A DNA stretch of 64,000 nucleotides from Oceaniovalibus guishaninsula JLT2003. Its GTDB lineage: Bacteria > Pseudomonadota > Alphaproteobacteria > Rhodobacterales > Rhodobacteraceae. The number at the start of each line of letters is the position of its first letter. Positions within the stretch are counted from its first letter, which is position 1. Made by a program: the position numbers and the translations under genes. The DNA lies in the NCBI RefSeq assembly GCF_000299575.1, contig NZ_AMGO01000011.1:122883-186882 (forward strand), given 5' to 3'. The notes under the pieces are model-generated. The model was not told the origin of the DNA, searched no databases, and was given only the letters and a program-made list of their open reading frames with translations. Shown here piece after piece: positions 39,500-49,783 of this stretch.

Positions 39500-41163
39500 G
39501 CAACGATAGGCTGATCTACCTGCCCCTGGGCGGCGCGGGCGAGATCGGGATGAACTGTTACGTCTACGGCTATGGTCCGCGCGACCGCGAACGGCTGATC
39601 GTCGTGGATCTGGGCGTCGCCTTCCCCGACATGGATACCAGCCCCGGCGTCGATCTGATCTTTCCCGATATCCAGTGGCTCGCCGACCGGCGCGACCGGA
39701 TCGAGGCGATCTTCATCACCCATGCGCACGAGGATCACGTCGGCGCGCTGGGGCATCTGTGGGACAGGCTACGTGCGCCGGTCTATGCGCGTCAGTTCAC
39801 CGCGATGAACGCCGTGCGGAAGATGGAGGAGCAGGGCGCCGATCCCGCCAATGTGCATGTCGTCGGCAAATGGCCCGAAACCGTCACGGCGGGTCCGTTC
39901 ACGGTTGGCTTTCTGCCGGTCAGTCACTCGATCCCCGAATCCTCGGCGCTGGTCATCGACACGCCAGAAGGCCGGGTGATCCATACGGGCGACTTCAAGA
40001 TCGACCACATGCCCGGCGTGGGCGAACCGTTCGACCGCGAGCTGTTCGCCCAGGTTTCGAAAGACGGCGTTCGGGCGCTGGTCTGCGATTCGACCAATGT
40101 CTTTTCGCCCCATGAGGGCCGCAGCGAAAGCACCGTCGGCCCCGAGATAGCGCGGCTGGTGGCCGAGCAGCCCGGCATGGTCGTGGCGACCACCTTCGCC
40201 AGCAACGTCGCACGGGTGCGGACGCTGGCGCAGGCCGGCATCGCCTCGGGGCGGTCGGTCTGCCTGCTCGGACGGGCGATGCGGCGGATGATCGAGACGT
40301 CGGTTCAGGCCGGGGTTCTGTCCGACTTTCCGTCCACGATCTCGCCCGAGGATGCGCGTGAAGTGCCGCGCGAAAGCTTGATGCTGATCGTGACGGGCAG
40401 TCAGGGCGAACGGCGCGCGGCCAGCGCGCAACTGGCGCGCGGCAAGTATCTGGGCCTGACCATGGCCGAGGGCGATACGTTTCTCTTTTCGTCCAAGACC
40501 ATCCCCGGCAACGAGCGGGGGGTGATTCGCGTGATGAACCAATTTTCCGAAATGGGCGTCGATGTCGTCGATGACGATAACGGCCGGTATCACGTATCGG
40601 GCCACGCCAATCGTCCCGACCTGCTGGCGATGCACGAATTGACGCGGCCGCAGATGGTCGTGCCGATGCACGGCGAACATCGGCATCTGCGCGAACACGT
40701 CAAGCTGGCCACGGCCAATGGCCGCGACGGGGTTCTGGCACCGAACGGCACCTGCATCTCGCTGTCGGGCAACAAGCCCGAGGTGGTCGAATATGTCGAG
40801 ACGGGGCGCACCTATCTGGATGGGTCGGTGCGGATCGGGGCGATGGACGGCGTGGTGCGCGACCGTATCCGCATGGCGCTGAACGGGCATGTCGTCGTGA
40901 CGCTGATCATGGACGAGGACGACACGCCGCTGGGCGATCCGTGGGTCGAGTTGATGGGGCTGCCGGAAAAAGGCGTGTCCGGTGCGTCGCTGACCGAGGT
41001 GATGGAGGCCGATCTCGGCCAGTTCCTGCAACGCGCCGACGACAAGACGCTGCTGGACGACGACAAGCTCGACACCGGGCTGCGGCGTGTCGCGCGGCAG
41101 GTGGCCGTGACCGAAATCGGGCGCAAGCCCGAGGTGACGGTGGTGGTCAGTCGGTTGAGCTGA
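39496..41163 (+). CDS. rnj: Ribonuclease J
   Basis: 555 residues. Metallo-beta-lactamase/beta-CASP architecture: the HxHxDH motif is THAHEDH with His76, His78, Asp80 and His81. Further metal ligands lie in SHSIPESSALVIDTPEG and HTGDFKID, and the beta-CASP portion includes VATTFASNVARV and SGHANRPDL. The C-terminal domain is present. It is a 5'-3' exo- and endoribonuclease in RNA maturation and decay. ATG 39496 overlaps the coaX stop; its 3' end overlaps a converging gene by 17 bases. Confidence 0.95.
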   Translation: MSNDRLIYLPLGGAGEIGMNCYVYGYGPRDRERLIVVDLGVAFPDMDTSPGVDLIFPDIQWLADRRDRIEAIFITHAHEDHVGALGHLWDRLRAPVYARQFTAMNAVRKMEEQGADPANVHVVGKWPETVTAGPFTVGFLPVSHSIPESSALVIDTPEGRVIHTGDFKIDHMPGVGEPFDRELFAQVSKDGVRALVCDSTNVFSPHEGRSESTVGPEIARLVAEQPGMVVATTFASNVARVRTLAQAGIASGRSVCLLGRAMRRMIETSVQAGVLSDFPSTISPEDAREVPRESLMLIVTGSQGERRAASAQLARGKYLGLTMAEGDTFLFSSKTIPGNERGVIRVMNQFSEMGVDVVDDDNGRYHVSGHANRPDLLAMHELTRPQMVVPMHGEHRHLREHVKLATANGRDGVLAPNGTCISLSGNKPEVVEYVETGRTYLDGSVRIGAMDGVVRDRIRMALNGHVVVTLIMDEDDTPLGDPWVELMGLPEKGVSGASLTEVMEADLGQFLQRADDKTLLDDDKLDTGLRRVARQVAVTEIGRKPEVTVVVSRLS

Positions 41164-41809
41164 CGTCCGCCGCCGCGTCGCCGTCGCGGCAAAGCCAGAC
41201 GGCACCGCCGACGGCGACGACGCTGACCGCGGCCGCCCCCGCGACGGCCGGGGCCGCAAGCGCCGCGGTGACATTCGCTGCAGTGGTGCCGAGGCTGGTC
41301 GCCACGCTGGCCGCAGACCCCGAAAGGATCGCCGCCCCCGACGCATGCAGGATCGCGGTGGTGCGCGTCTCGCCGCCCTCGACATCGCGGCGCGTGGCGA
41401 TGTCGGCCGCCGTTCCCGCCACCGACAACGCGCCGTCCTTGGCCGCGTTCACCTTGTCGCAGGTGGTCGTGGCGCAGCGGCCGCGATACGTACGCTCGCC
41501 CGGCACAAGGATGAAGCCCAGCTTCTCGTCGGGCAGCAGGCAATAAACCGCGATCTGATCGGCAGCGACTTCCTGGCTGAGAAAGGCGATCAGCGTTTCG
41601 CTGTCGCAGGCCGGCGGGCGGCCGATCAGACGGTTCAGACTGCCCGACGGCCAGGCCGTCAGCCGTTCGGTCAGGCCCGGCCTGGCCGGTTCCAGCGGCA
41701 GCGCGTCACGGTCGATGGTCAGCACGGTCGAGTTGACCTCGGCGCGGCAAAGCTCGGCCGCCATAGCCGGGGACGAAATCAGCGCAAGGGTGGCCAGCAG
41801 ACGCAGCAT
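41147..41809 (-). CDS. Exported hypothetical protein with C-terminal hydrophobic Ala-rich segment
   Basis: 220 residues. A signal peptide (LRLLATLALISSPAMAAE) is followed by a domain with several Cys (ELCRAE, PPACDSE, VYCLLP, GRCATTTCDK). The C-terminal third is Ala/Val/Gly-rich and hydrophobic, ending in a possible membrane segment (AGAAAVSVVAVGGAVWLC). Family not recognised. It lies nine bases downstream of the helicase stop on the same strand, so the two likely share a transcript. Its 3' end overlaps the rnj gene antiparallel by 17 bases. Confidence 0.7.
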   Translation of the reverse strand: MLRLLATLALISSPAMAAELCRAEVNSTVLTIDRDALPLEPARPGLTERLTAWPSGSLNRLIGRPPACDSETLIAFLSQEVAADQIAVYCLLPDEKLGFILVPGERTYRGRCATTTCDKVNAAKDGALSVAGTAADIATRRDVEGGETRTTAILHASGAAILSGSAASVATSLGTTAANVTAALAAPAVAGAAAVSVVAVGGAVWLCRDGDAAADVSSTD

Positions 41810-41818
41810 GTCACCCGC

Positions 41819-43249
<1,431 letters not shown>

Positions 43250-43254
43250 GTACA

Positions 43255-43270
43255 TCCGCAGATTTGCGGA
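43255..43270 (-). promoter_or_regulatory. Hairpin over the ribosome-binding region of the helicase gene
   Basis: A six-base inverted repeat, read on the coding strand as TCCGCA-AATC-TGCGGA, ends next to the start of the helicase gene. It contains the only purine stretch (GCGGA) near ATG 43249. It could mask initiation and make expression responsive to temperature or to the helicase itself. The structure is seen; the function is inferred. Confidence 0.4.
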
Positions 43271-43396
43271 CGTGTCATGGCCCGCGCGTTGGGGGACGGC
43301 CCGGATGGCCAGCCGTCCGCGACGGCGCTTTCCCGAATGAACGCTGACTAGCGCATCGCCCTGTCAAGGTCAATCTGCCGCCGGTGGTCGCCCCGA

Positions 43397-44923
43397 TCAA
43401 GGTTCGGCGAGCAGGCCTTCGGCTTCGTCCGCGAAAGGCGCATCGGGATCGAGTTGAAGCGCGCGGCGCAGCCGGTCGGGTCCCGCCACGGTTTCACCCT
43501 GCGCCATCAATATCCGACCCAACCTGTAATTCGCCGTCGCATCGTCCGGTTTTGCGGCCAGCACCTTGTCGAACATGGTTCGCGCGGTGACGAGATCATC
43601 GGCATGAAAGCTCGCCCAGCCCAGGGTGTCGGCTACCTGCACCTCGTCTGGAACCTGCGCCGCAGCCTTCCGCGCAAGCTCGACGGCCCGGAATGGATCA
43701 CTCTCGGTCAACAGCACGGCAAGGTTGTTTTGCGCTATCCAACCGCCGCGGTTGTTGTCGACAAGTGTCGAATAGGTCTCGATGGCCGCGTCGATGTCCC
43801 CGGCCGCCTCCTGCACACTGGCCAGCCACAGACGGTCGCGGTCGGTTGCGGCGGGGTCGTTCGCCACCTTTTCCGCATGGCTGCGGGCGGCAGGCAGATC
43901 GTTCGAGCGATAGGCAGCAAAGCTGGCGCCGCGCGAAAGCTCGACTTCGTCGGGAGTATCATCCAATGCGTTGCGATAGACAGTCAGCGCGTCGCCGAAC
44001 CGTCCCTGCGCCGCCAGCATCTTGCCAAGATCGAGGACGATCGGTGTCCGGCGGGGAAATCGTACGGCCGCTGCGGTCAGGGTTGCGGTGGCCGCGTCGA
44101 GTTCGCCTGATTCCGCTTCGGCGCGGGCCTGGAGAAGATAGAGTTCGGGCGCATCGGGCGCGAGGCTCCGGGCCTTGGCGAAGGCCTTGGCCGCGTCCTT
44201 GGGGCGACCGATCGCGGCGTTGACATGTCCCAGTGCGGCCCACGCCTCGGGGCTGTCGGGATCCCCGGCCGTCGCCGTGTCGAGGATCGCCACCGCGACA
44301 TCGCCTTCACCCCTGTCAAGATGCAGCTTGGCAAGACGCAGCGATGGAAACAGTCTGTCAGGAGGAGCGTCGGCGCGCGCTTCTTCGTAAAGCTGGATAG
44401 CTTTTGCAACGTTGGCGTCCCGCTCGGCTAGAAGGGCCAGATTTTCAGTTGCGCGCCATTGGTTCGGGTCACGCGCCAGGGCCTCGGCCCACGCAGCCTC
44501 GGCCGCGTCCCGGTTTCCCTGCAACAGACGCAGCTCGCCGATGGTCACGAGGGGTTCGGCGCTTTGCGTATAAAGCGCCGCCGCCTTGGTCAACGCAGCG
44601 ATAGCCTCGTCGCCGCGGTCGAGATTGGCAAGCGCCATTCCCAGAAGGTGCCAGCCTTCGGCGCTTTCGGGGTGCGCGGCGACGATCCGGCGGGCCAGCG
44701 GCTCGGCCTCGGCCGATCTGCCCAGACCCACCAGTTCCGCGGCACGGATCATCTGGGCGGTGACGTTCACTCCGTCGTCGCCCCGCAGGATCGCCAGCGC
44801 ACGAGGCGGGGGGGCCCCGTCGTGCTCGAACAGGGCGTCGAAGTCGGTCGTGGCCCCCAGGGCCGGGCCTCCGAGGGCGGCCACGAAAAGAACATGGATC
44901 AGGCGGAACGACGGAAGGTGCAT
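43397..44923 (-). CDS. Exported tetratricopeptide-repeat protein
   Basis: 508 residues. A signal peptide (MHLPSFRLIHVLFVAALGGPALGA) is followed by about ten to twelve TPR units nearly to the C-terminus, for example AEGWHLLGMALANLDRGDEA, PEAWAALGHVNAAIGRPKDA and VQVADTLGWASFHADDLVTA. TPR arrays are scaffolds for protein binding; this one acts in the periplasm. It is divergent from the VPLPA-CTERM gene at 45160, and TPR proteins of similar layout (PrsT) accompany PEP-CTERM-type systems. A link is possible but not shown by sequence. Confidence 0.88.
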   Translation of the reverse strand: MHLPSFRLIHVLFVAALGGPALGATTDFDALFEHDGAPPPRALAILRGDDGVNVTAQMIRAAELVGLGRSAEAEPLARRIVAAHPESAEGWHLLGMALANLDRGDEAIAALTKAAALYTQSAEPLVTIGELRLLQGNRDAAEAAWAEALARDPNQWRATENLALLAERDANVAKAIQLYEEARADAPPDRLFPSLRLAKLHLDRGEGDVAVAILDTATAGDPDSPEAWAALGHVNAAIGRPKDAAKAFAKARSLAPDAPELYLLQARAEAESGELDAATATLTAAAVRFPRRTPIVLDLGKMLAAQGRFGDALTVYRNALDDTPDEVELSRGASFAAYRSNDLPAARSHAEKVANDPAATDRDRLWLASVQEAAGDIDAAIETYSTLVDNNRGGWIAQNNLAVLLTESDPFRAVELARKAAAQVPDEVQVADTLGWASFHADDLVTARTMFDKVLAAKPDDATANYRLGRILMAQGETVAGPDRLRRALQLDPDAPFADEAEGLLAEP

Positions 44924-45022
44924 CGCAAGGCAACTTTTGCTGAATGGATCGAGACTAGGACGAACCCACGCCGCGCGTCCAGCCGCTCGGCTCAGAAATG
45001 TTGACCAAGGGTAAGGTTATCT

Positions 45023-45051
45023 TTGCCGTAAGGTCAATTCGCTGTTAACGT
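45023..45051 (+). promoter_or_regulatory. Weak candidate promoter for the VWA-domain gene
   Basis: TTGCCG (45023-45028) and TAACGT (45046-45051) with a 17-base spacer, in the 236-base divergent gap between the TPR and VWA genes. The gap also holds an inverted pair TTGACC (45001-45006) and GGTCAA (45032-45037), which might bind a regulator. The match to consensus is modest. Confidence 0.28.
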
Positions 45052-45159
45052 TTCCGTATGCTGTCCCGGACGGACCCGCGATACCGGCGGCAGCAAGGCG
45101 CAAGTTGATGCTTGCGAGGGCTTTTGGTGCGTCCAACAGGGAAATTCAGGGTGAAGGAC

Positions 45160-46233
45160 ATGACAATCAAATTAATAAGGCGTTCGGCTGTCGGAGCCGC
45201 CTTCGGGGCGGGGATGCTGCTGGCGGCAGGGCTTGCTGCGGCCGACACGATTTCGCCGATGAGCTATACGAACGACGATCTGGCGGTCGGGGAAAGCGTC
45301 ACCATCCAGAAGACCGTAGTGATCGAGGCTTCCGGCGCCACCGACGCGCTGATCGACGCCTTTTTCCTGATCGACACGACAGGCAGCATGGGAGACGAGG
45401 TCGAGGCCGCCAAGATTGCCGCCGCCGACCTGCTGACCGGACTGCGGTCCTTCGGCGATCTCAGCTCGGGCGTCGGCGTCTTCGGCGAACGCGCGCTGCT
45501 TTCAGACGCGATCCGCTCGGATCTGAACACCAACGACTCGATCACCACGACGGCCATTGCTGCGCAGGTCAATCTGGGCGACCCCGATGGCGGGTTCGAC
45601 TTCCCGGAATCGTCCAACACGGCCATCGACCTGGTGGCGAACAACGCGTCGTTCCGGCCCGGATCAAACCGCTTCATCTTCGTGCTGGGAGACGCATCGG
45701 CCAAAGGCACACCGGATGCCGACGTAATCGCCAGTCTGGCCGCAAAGAACGTCAATCTGGTAGGTATCAACTTTGGCGGATCGGCTTTCGCCGACGACAT
45801 CACCGATCTGGGCGGCACGGTGTTCTCCAGCGGGGCCGATGCCGATGAAATCGTTGCTGCGGTGACCGCAGGAATTTCGGCCGGGTTCGCCGAGTATAAC
45901 AGCGTCACGGTGGGCGATCTGGGCGGCGGCGGCGTTATCGGCGTCAGCGCGGTCTGCACCGGCGCCGATATCGGCACCTGTTCGGGCGCCGAAGCGATGG
46001 GCGATTTCGACCGCGCAACCGACAGAACGTTCACCTTCGACGTGACGTTCACGCGCAACGCCGCTGGCGCTTCGACCTTCCCGACCTATGCGCTGGTCGA
46101 TGGCGGCATCGTGGCACGCGAGACGGACAGTTTCGGCGACACGACGGCCCCGGTCATTCCGCTGCCCGCTGCTGGCTGGCTGATGCTTGGCGGGTTCGGC
46201 GCGCTGGCCGCGTTCCGCCGCCGCAAGCCTTAG
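45160..46233 (+). CDS. Secreted von Willebrand factor A protein with VPLPA-CTERM sorting tail
   Basis: 357 residues from ATG 45160. It has a signal peptide (about residues 1-28, ending AAADT) and a VWA domain with a MIDAS-like metal site DTTGSMGDEVE and later threonine/aspartate positions. Its C-terminus carries the tripartite sorting tail: VIPLPAAG, a hydrophobic helix (WLMLGGFGALAAF) and RRRKP. This is the VPLPA-CTERM signal of Rhodobacterales, thought to be handled by an exosortase-type enzyme for surface display. The start could be GTG 45151 or further upstream; ATG 45160 places the signal peptide best. A terminator follows. Confidence 0.85.
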   Translation: MTIKLIRRSAVGAAFGAGMLLAAGLAAADTISPMSYTNDDLAVGESVTIQKTVVIEASGATDALIDAFFLIDTTGSMGDEVEAAKIAAADLLTGLRSFGDLSSGVGVFGERALLSDAIRSDLNTNDSITTTAIAAQVNLGDPDGGFDFPESSNTAIDLVANNASFRPGSNRFIFVLGDASAKGTPDADVIASLAAKNVNLVGINFGGSAFADDITDLGGTVFSSGADADEIVAAVTAGISAGFAEYNSVTVGDLGGGGVIGVSAVCTGADIGTCSGAEAMGDFDRATDRTFTFDVTFTRNAAGASTFPTYALVDGGIVARETDSFGDTTAPVIPLPAAGWLMLGGFGALAAFRRRKP

Positions 46234-46253
46234 GATCGCCGAAAGGCCGACGG

Positions 46254-46286
46254 AAGGCCCCCAGACAATGGGGGCTTTTTCTTTTT
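46254..46286 (+). terminator. Rho-independent terminator after the VWA gene
   Basis: Stem GCCCCC (46257-46262) and GGGGGC (46270-46275), extended by an A-T pair inside and A-T pairs outside, with a T-rich run TTTTTCTTTTT at 46276-46286. It is unidirectional: the opposite strand has no T run after the stem. The T run touches the stop of the converging prfC. Confidence 0.85.
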
Positions 46287-47895
46287 CAGACCATCATTTC
46301 CTTGGTGGCGGTCAGTTGCACCTCGGGATGATCGCGGCCGATCCGGTCGATATCCCATTGCAGGCGCGTCAGATAGACAAGATCGCCGTCGCTGTCATGG
46401 GCGACATGGCCCTTGTTGACCTTCACGAAGGCATCGACGGCCTCCGCAGGGCCCGACACCCAGCGGGCCGAGGTGAATTGCGACGGCTCGAACCGGACGG
46501 GCAGGCCGTATTCCAGCTCGATCCGGCTGGCCAGAACCTCGAATTGCAAGGCGCCTACGACGCCGACGATGAACCCTGACCCGAGCATCGGGCGAAACAC
46601 CTTCGCGGCGCCTTCCTCGGCGAATTGGGTCAGCGCCTTTTCCAGATGTTTCGACTTCATCGGATCGCCCGCCCGGCAAACCTGAAGCAACTCGGGCGCG
46701 AAGGACGGAATGCCCGAGACGCGCAAGGCCTCGCCTTCGGTCAGCGTATCGCCGATACGCAACTGGCCGTGATTGGGGATGCCCATGATGTCGCCGGCCC
46801 AGGCTTCGTCCGCAAGTTCGCGGTCGGCGGCCAGGAACAGCACCGGATTGGTGATCGCCATCGGCTTTTTCGACCGCACATGCGTCAGCTTCATGCCCCG
46901 CTCGAAATGCCCGGAAGCCAGCCGCACGAAAGCCACGCGGTCGCGGTGCTTGGGGTCCATGTTGGCCTGCACCTTGAAGACGAAGCCGGTCACGGCGTCT
47001 TCCTCGGGCGCGATCTGGCGCGGCTGGGCCTTCTGCGGCTGGGGCTGGGGCCCGAATTCGCCGATCCCGTCCATCAGTTCGCGAACGCCGAAGCTGTTGA
47101 TCGCGCTGCCGAACCAGATGGGCGTCAGCGTGCCGTCGAGAAATGCGCGCCTGTCGAAAGCAGGCAGCAATTCGCGCGCCATCTCGACCTCGTCGCGCAG
47201 GGTGGCCAGCAGGTCGGCGGGAACGTGGCGGGCCAGTTCGGGATCGTCCAGACCGTCGATCTTGATGCTGTCGGCAACACGGTTGCGGTCGGCGCGGTCC
47301 ATCAGCTCCAGCCGGTCGTGCAGCATGTCGTAGCAGCCGATGAAGTCCCGCCCCGCCCGATGGGCCACGAGGCGGGCGTCACGTCGATGGCCAGGTTTTC
47401 CTGGATCTCGTCGATGATCTCGAACGTGTCGCGGGATTCGCGGTCCATCTTGTTGCAGAAGGTCAGGATCGGCAGGTCGCGCAGGCGGCACACCTCGAAC
47501 AGCTTGCGTGTCTGGGATTCGACGCCCTTGGCCCCGTCGATCACCATGACGGCGGCATCCACGGCCGTCAGCGTGCGATAGGTATCTTCGGAGAAGTCCG
47601 AGTGGCCGGGCGTGTCCACAAGATTGAAGCGATAATCGCGGAAATCGAACGACATGGCCGATGCGCTGACGGAAATGCCGCGATCCTTTTCCATCTGCAT
47701 GAAGTCCGACCGCGTGCGCCGCGCCTCGCCCTTGGCGCGCACCTGGCCCGCCATCTGGATGGCGCCGCCTAACAGCAGGAACTTTTCGGTCAGGGTGGTC
47801 TTGCCGGCATCGGGGTGGCTGATGATGGCGAAGGTCCGCCGGCGCGCAATCTGGGGCGGCAGGGCGGGGCGGTTCTGGTGCAGGGTATCGGGCAT
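46286..47895 (-). pseudogene. prfC: Peptide chain release factor 3, disrupted by a one-base frameshift
   Basis: Intact length would be about 536 residues. Codons 1 to about 181 (from ATG 47895) give a normal GTPase start: [10 protein letters not shown] (G1), [14 protein letters not shown] (G3) and [10 protein letters not shown] (G4). They continue to [13 protein letters not shown], then leave frame. The rest, from [19 protein letters not shown] to the stop, is complete in the next frame, with normal RF3 domains II and III. Rejoining needs one extra base in the C/G-rich stretch at about 47348-47360. RF3 recycles RF1/RF2 and is not essential. A sequencing or assembly error in a G/C run is a real alternative. 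Confidence 0.85.
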
Positions 47896-48000
47896 CGGTG
47901 CGATATAAGTCCTGCGTCCCGCCCGCGCAATCGGCGCTTGCCGGAAGGCGCCGAGGTGACAATAGTGCGAACATACATAGAACATTAGGGAGGGCACGCG

Positions 48001-48378
48001 ATGGAACTGAAGGAAATTGCGCAGGCGCTGGTGGATGGGTGCCGCGAGGGCGGTCCGGCGGTGCGCCGCAATCTCGACCGGCTATATGCGCCCGACGCCG
48101 TGTCGGTCGAAGCGGCCGACATGGGCAACGGACGCGAAACGCATGGGCTGGACGGGATCCGCGGCAAGCACGATTGGTGGGACAGAGCGATGACCGAACA
48201 TTCGTTATCCGTGACCGGCCCGTTCTGGCACGGCGACGACCGGTTCGCGGCAATGTTCGACGTGGACGCCACCGACAACGACAGCGGCAAACGCATGCGG
48301 ATGCAGGAAATCGGGGTCTACCATGTCGAGAACGGCCGGATCGTGCGGGAAGAATTCTTCTATGCGGTGGACGAGTGA
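48001..48378 (+). CDS. SnoaL-like (NTF2-superfamily) domain protein
   Basis: 125 residues forming one cone-shaped alpha+beta domain: [37 protein letters not shown], then strands ending in [19 protein letters not shown]. That last motif is typical of ketosteroid isomerase-like/SnoaL proteins. The ligand is unknown. A strong GGGAGG precedes ATG 48001. It is divergent from prfC and probably forms an operon with the cupin and SDR genes that follow. Confidence 0.82.
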   Translation: MELKEIAQALVDGCREGGPAVRRNLDRLYAPDAVSVEAADMGNGRETHGLDGIRGKHDWWDRAMTEHSLSVTGPFWHGDDRFAAMFDVDATDNDSGKRMRMQEIGVYHVENGRIVREEFFYAVDE

Positions 48379-48451
48379 GAAGCTGGCCCGATCACACGAA
48401 AGGTCGTCGGCGGCCGCCCGAAGTGTCGAGGAATGCGGCAGAGGACATGCG

Positions 48452-48871
48452 ATGACGCCCGTCGGCAAATCCGTTCCTGCGGGCTTTGCTGTCGATGCCG
48501 CCTCATGCCCGGACAAGGGTGGCGACCCTGCCTTCGGTTCCGTCCTGTGGCGCACGCTGGTCAGCGCGGACCGCACTCCCAGTGCCGGAATGGTTGCCGG
48601 TATGGCAATCCTCGGCCCAGGCGGCACACTGAACGCGCATCGCCATTCGCCGCCCGAAATCTATTTCGGTATCGAGGGGAATGGCGTGGTGCTGATCGAC
48701 GGAGCCAGGCATCTCATCTCTTCCGGCGTGGCGGTCTATATTCCGGGAGATGCGGAACATTCGGCTGTCGCGGGGCAGGGCGGTCTGAGGTTCTTCTACG
48801 TCTTCCCAGCCGACCGCTTCGATGAGGTCGATTATCGCTTTTCCCCGCCACGCGATCCAGCTGTCATCTAG
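48452..48871 (+). CDS. Cupin-domain protein
   Basis: 139 residues, single beta-barrel cupin. Motif 1 fits G(x5)HxH(x3)E(x6)G exactly: GTLNAHRHSPPEIYFGIEG, giving two His and one Glu for metal binding. Motif 2 follows with a fourth ligand His in GVAVYIPGDAEHSAV. Metal-dependent enzyme functions in this family are diverse, including dioxygenases, isomerases and DMSP lyases, and none can be assigned here. The start ATG 48452 has GAGGA about six bases upstream. Confidence 0.85.
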   Translation: MTPVGKSVPAGFAVDAASCPDKGGDPAFGSVLWRTLVSADRTPSAGMVAGMAILGPGGTLNAHRHSPPEIYFGIEGNGVVLIDGARHLISSGVAVYIPGDAEHSAVAGQGGLRFFYVFPADRFDEVDYRFSPPRDPAVI

Positions 48872-48928
48872 CTTCGCCTTTTCCGGGGGCGGCGCAGGTG
48901 CTAGCGCTGGGGCGAAACGGGATCGGGG

Positions 48929-49714
48929 ATGGCGATGGATCTGGGCATATCGGGCAGGCGGGCGTTGGTGACGGCATCGTCGAAGGGGCTGGGGCTGGGC
49001 TGCGCGCGGGCGCTGGCGGCGGCGGGCTGCGATCTGGTGATGAACGCGCGCGGTGCCGACGCGTTGGAACGGGCGGCCGAGGCCATCCGCGACGAATTCG
49101 GCGTATCGGTCGAGACGGTCGCCTGCGACGTGACCACGGGCGACGGGCAGGCGCGGATTCTCGACATCGCCGCCGATCCGGACATCCTTGTCACCAATGC
49201 AGGCGGCCCGCCGCCGGGCAGGTGGTCGGACTGGACGCGCGACGACTTCATCAGGGCGCTCGATGCCAACATGCTGGCCCCCATCGCGCTGATGAAGGGC
49301 TGCCTGCCCGCGATGATCGACCGGGGTTGGGGCAGGGTGGTCAACATCACCTCGCAATCCGTCAAGGCGCCCATTCCGGCGCTGGGGCTGTCCAATTCCG
49401 CCCGCGCGGGACTGACCGGCTATGTCGCGGGCACGTCGCGGCAGGTGGCGCCGCACGGGGTGACGATCAACAACCTGCTGCCCGGCATCCACGACACCGA
49501 CCGTGCCGCATCGCTGGACAAGGGCGTGATGGACGCGGAGGGCATCGACCGCGACGAGGCGCGCGCGCGGCGGCAAGCGACGATCCCCGCGCGGCGCTAT
49601 GGCAGCCCGGACGATTTCGGCGCGGTCTGCGCTTTTGTCTGTTCCGTGCATGCAGGGTTCATGGTGGGGCAGAACGTGCTGCTGGATGGCGGCGCCACCA
49701 ATGCCACGATCTGA
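48929..49714 (+). CDS. SDR-family oxidoreductase lacking the usual catalytic Tyr/Lys
   Basis: 261 residues. The Rossmann nucleotide motif TASSKGLGLGCARALAAAG and the NAGGPPPG (NNAG-type) strand are intact, and VNITSQS supplies the catalytic-region Ser. Where classical SDRs have YxxxK, this protein reads LSNSARAGLTGY, so Tyr and Lys are replaced by Ser and Arg. The FabG-like subgroup with this change is known. It may still bind nucleotide, but classical activity is doubtful. ATG 48935 is an alternative start. Confidence 0.85.
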   Translation: MAMDLGISGRRALVTASSKGLGLGCARALAAAGCDLVMNARGADALERAAEAIRDEFGVSVETVACDVTTGDGQARILDIAADPDILVTNAGGPPPGRWSDWTRDDFIRALDANMLAPIALMKGCLPAMIDRGWGRVVNITSQSVKAPIPALGLSNSARAGLTGYVAGTSRQVAPHGVTINNLLPGIHDTDRAASLDKGVMDAEGIDRDEARARRQATIPARRYGSPDDFGAVCAFVCSVHAGFMVGQNVLLDGGATNATI

Positions 49715-49723
49715 CCCGCGCGG

Positions 49724-49752
49724 TTGAGGTCGCGGCACGGTGCTGCTAGGCG
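49724..49752 (+). promoter_or_regulatory. Candidate promoter upstream of the ABC ATPase gene
   Basis: TTGAGG (49724-49729) and TAGGCG (49747-49752), spaced 17 bases, in the 69-base gap after the SDR gene. This resembles the element ahead of nuoA. By eye only. Confidence 0.35.
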
Positions 49753-49783
49753 ATCCCCGACGCAAAGGGTCGGACTTCTCGCC

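Noticed and set aside
48452..48871. DMSP lyase (DddQ/DddW type)
   Set aside because: The cupin metal motif fits, but it is shared by many cupin families and no DMSP genes lie nearby.
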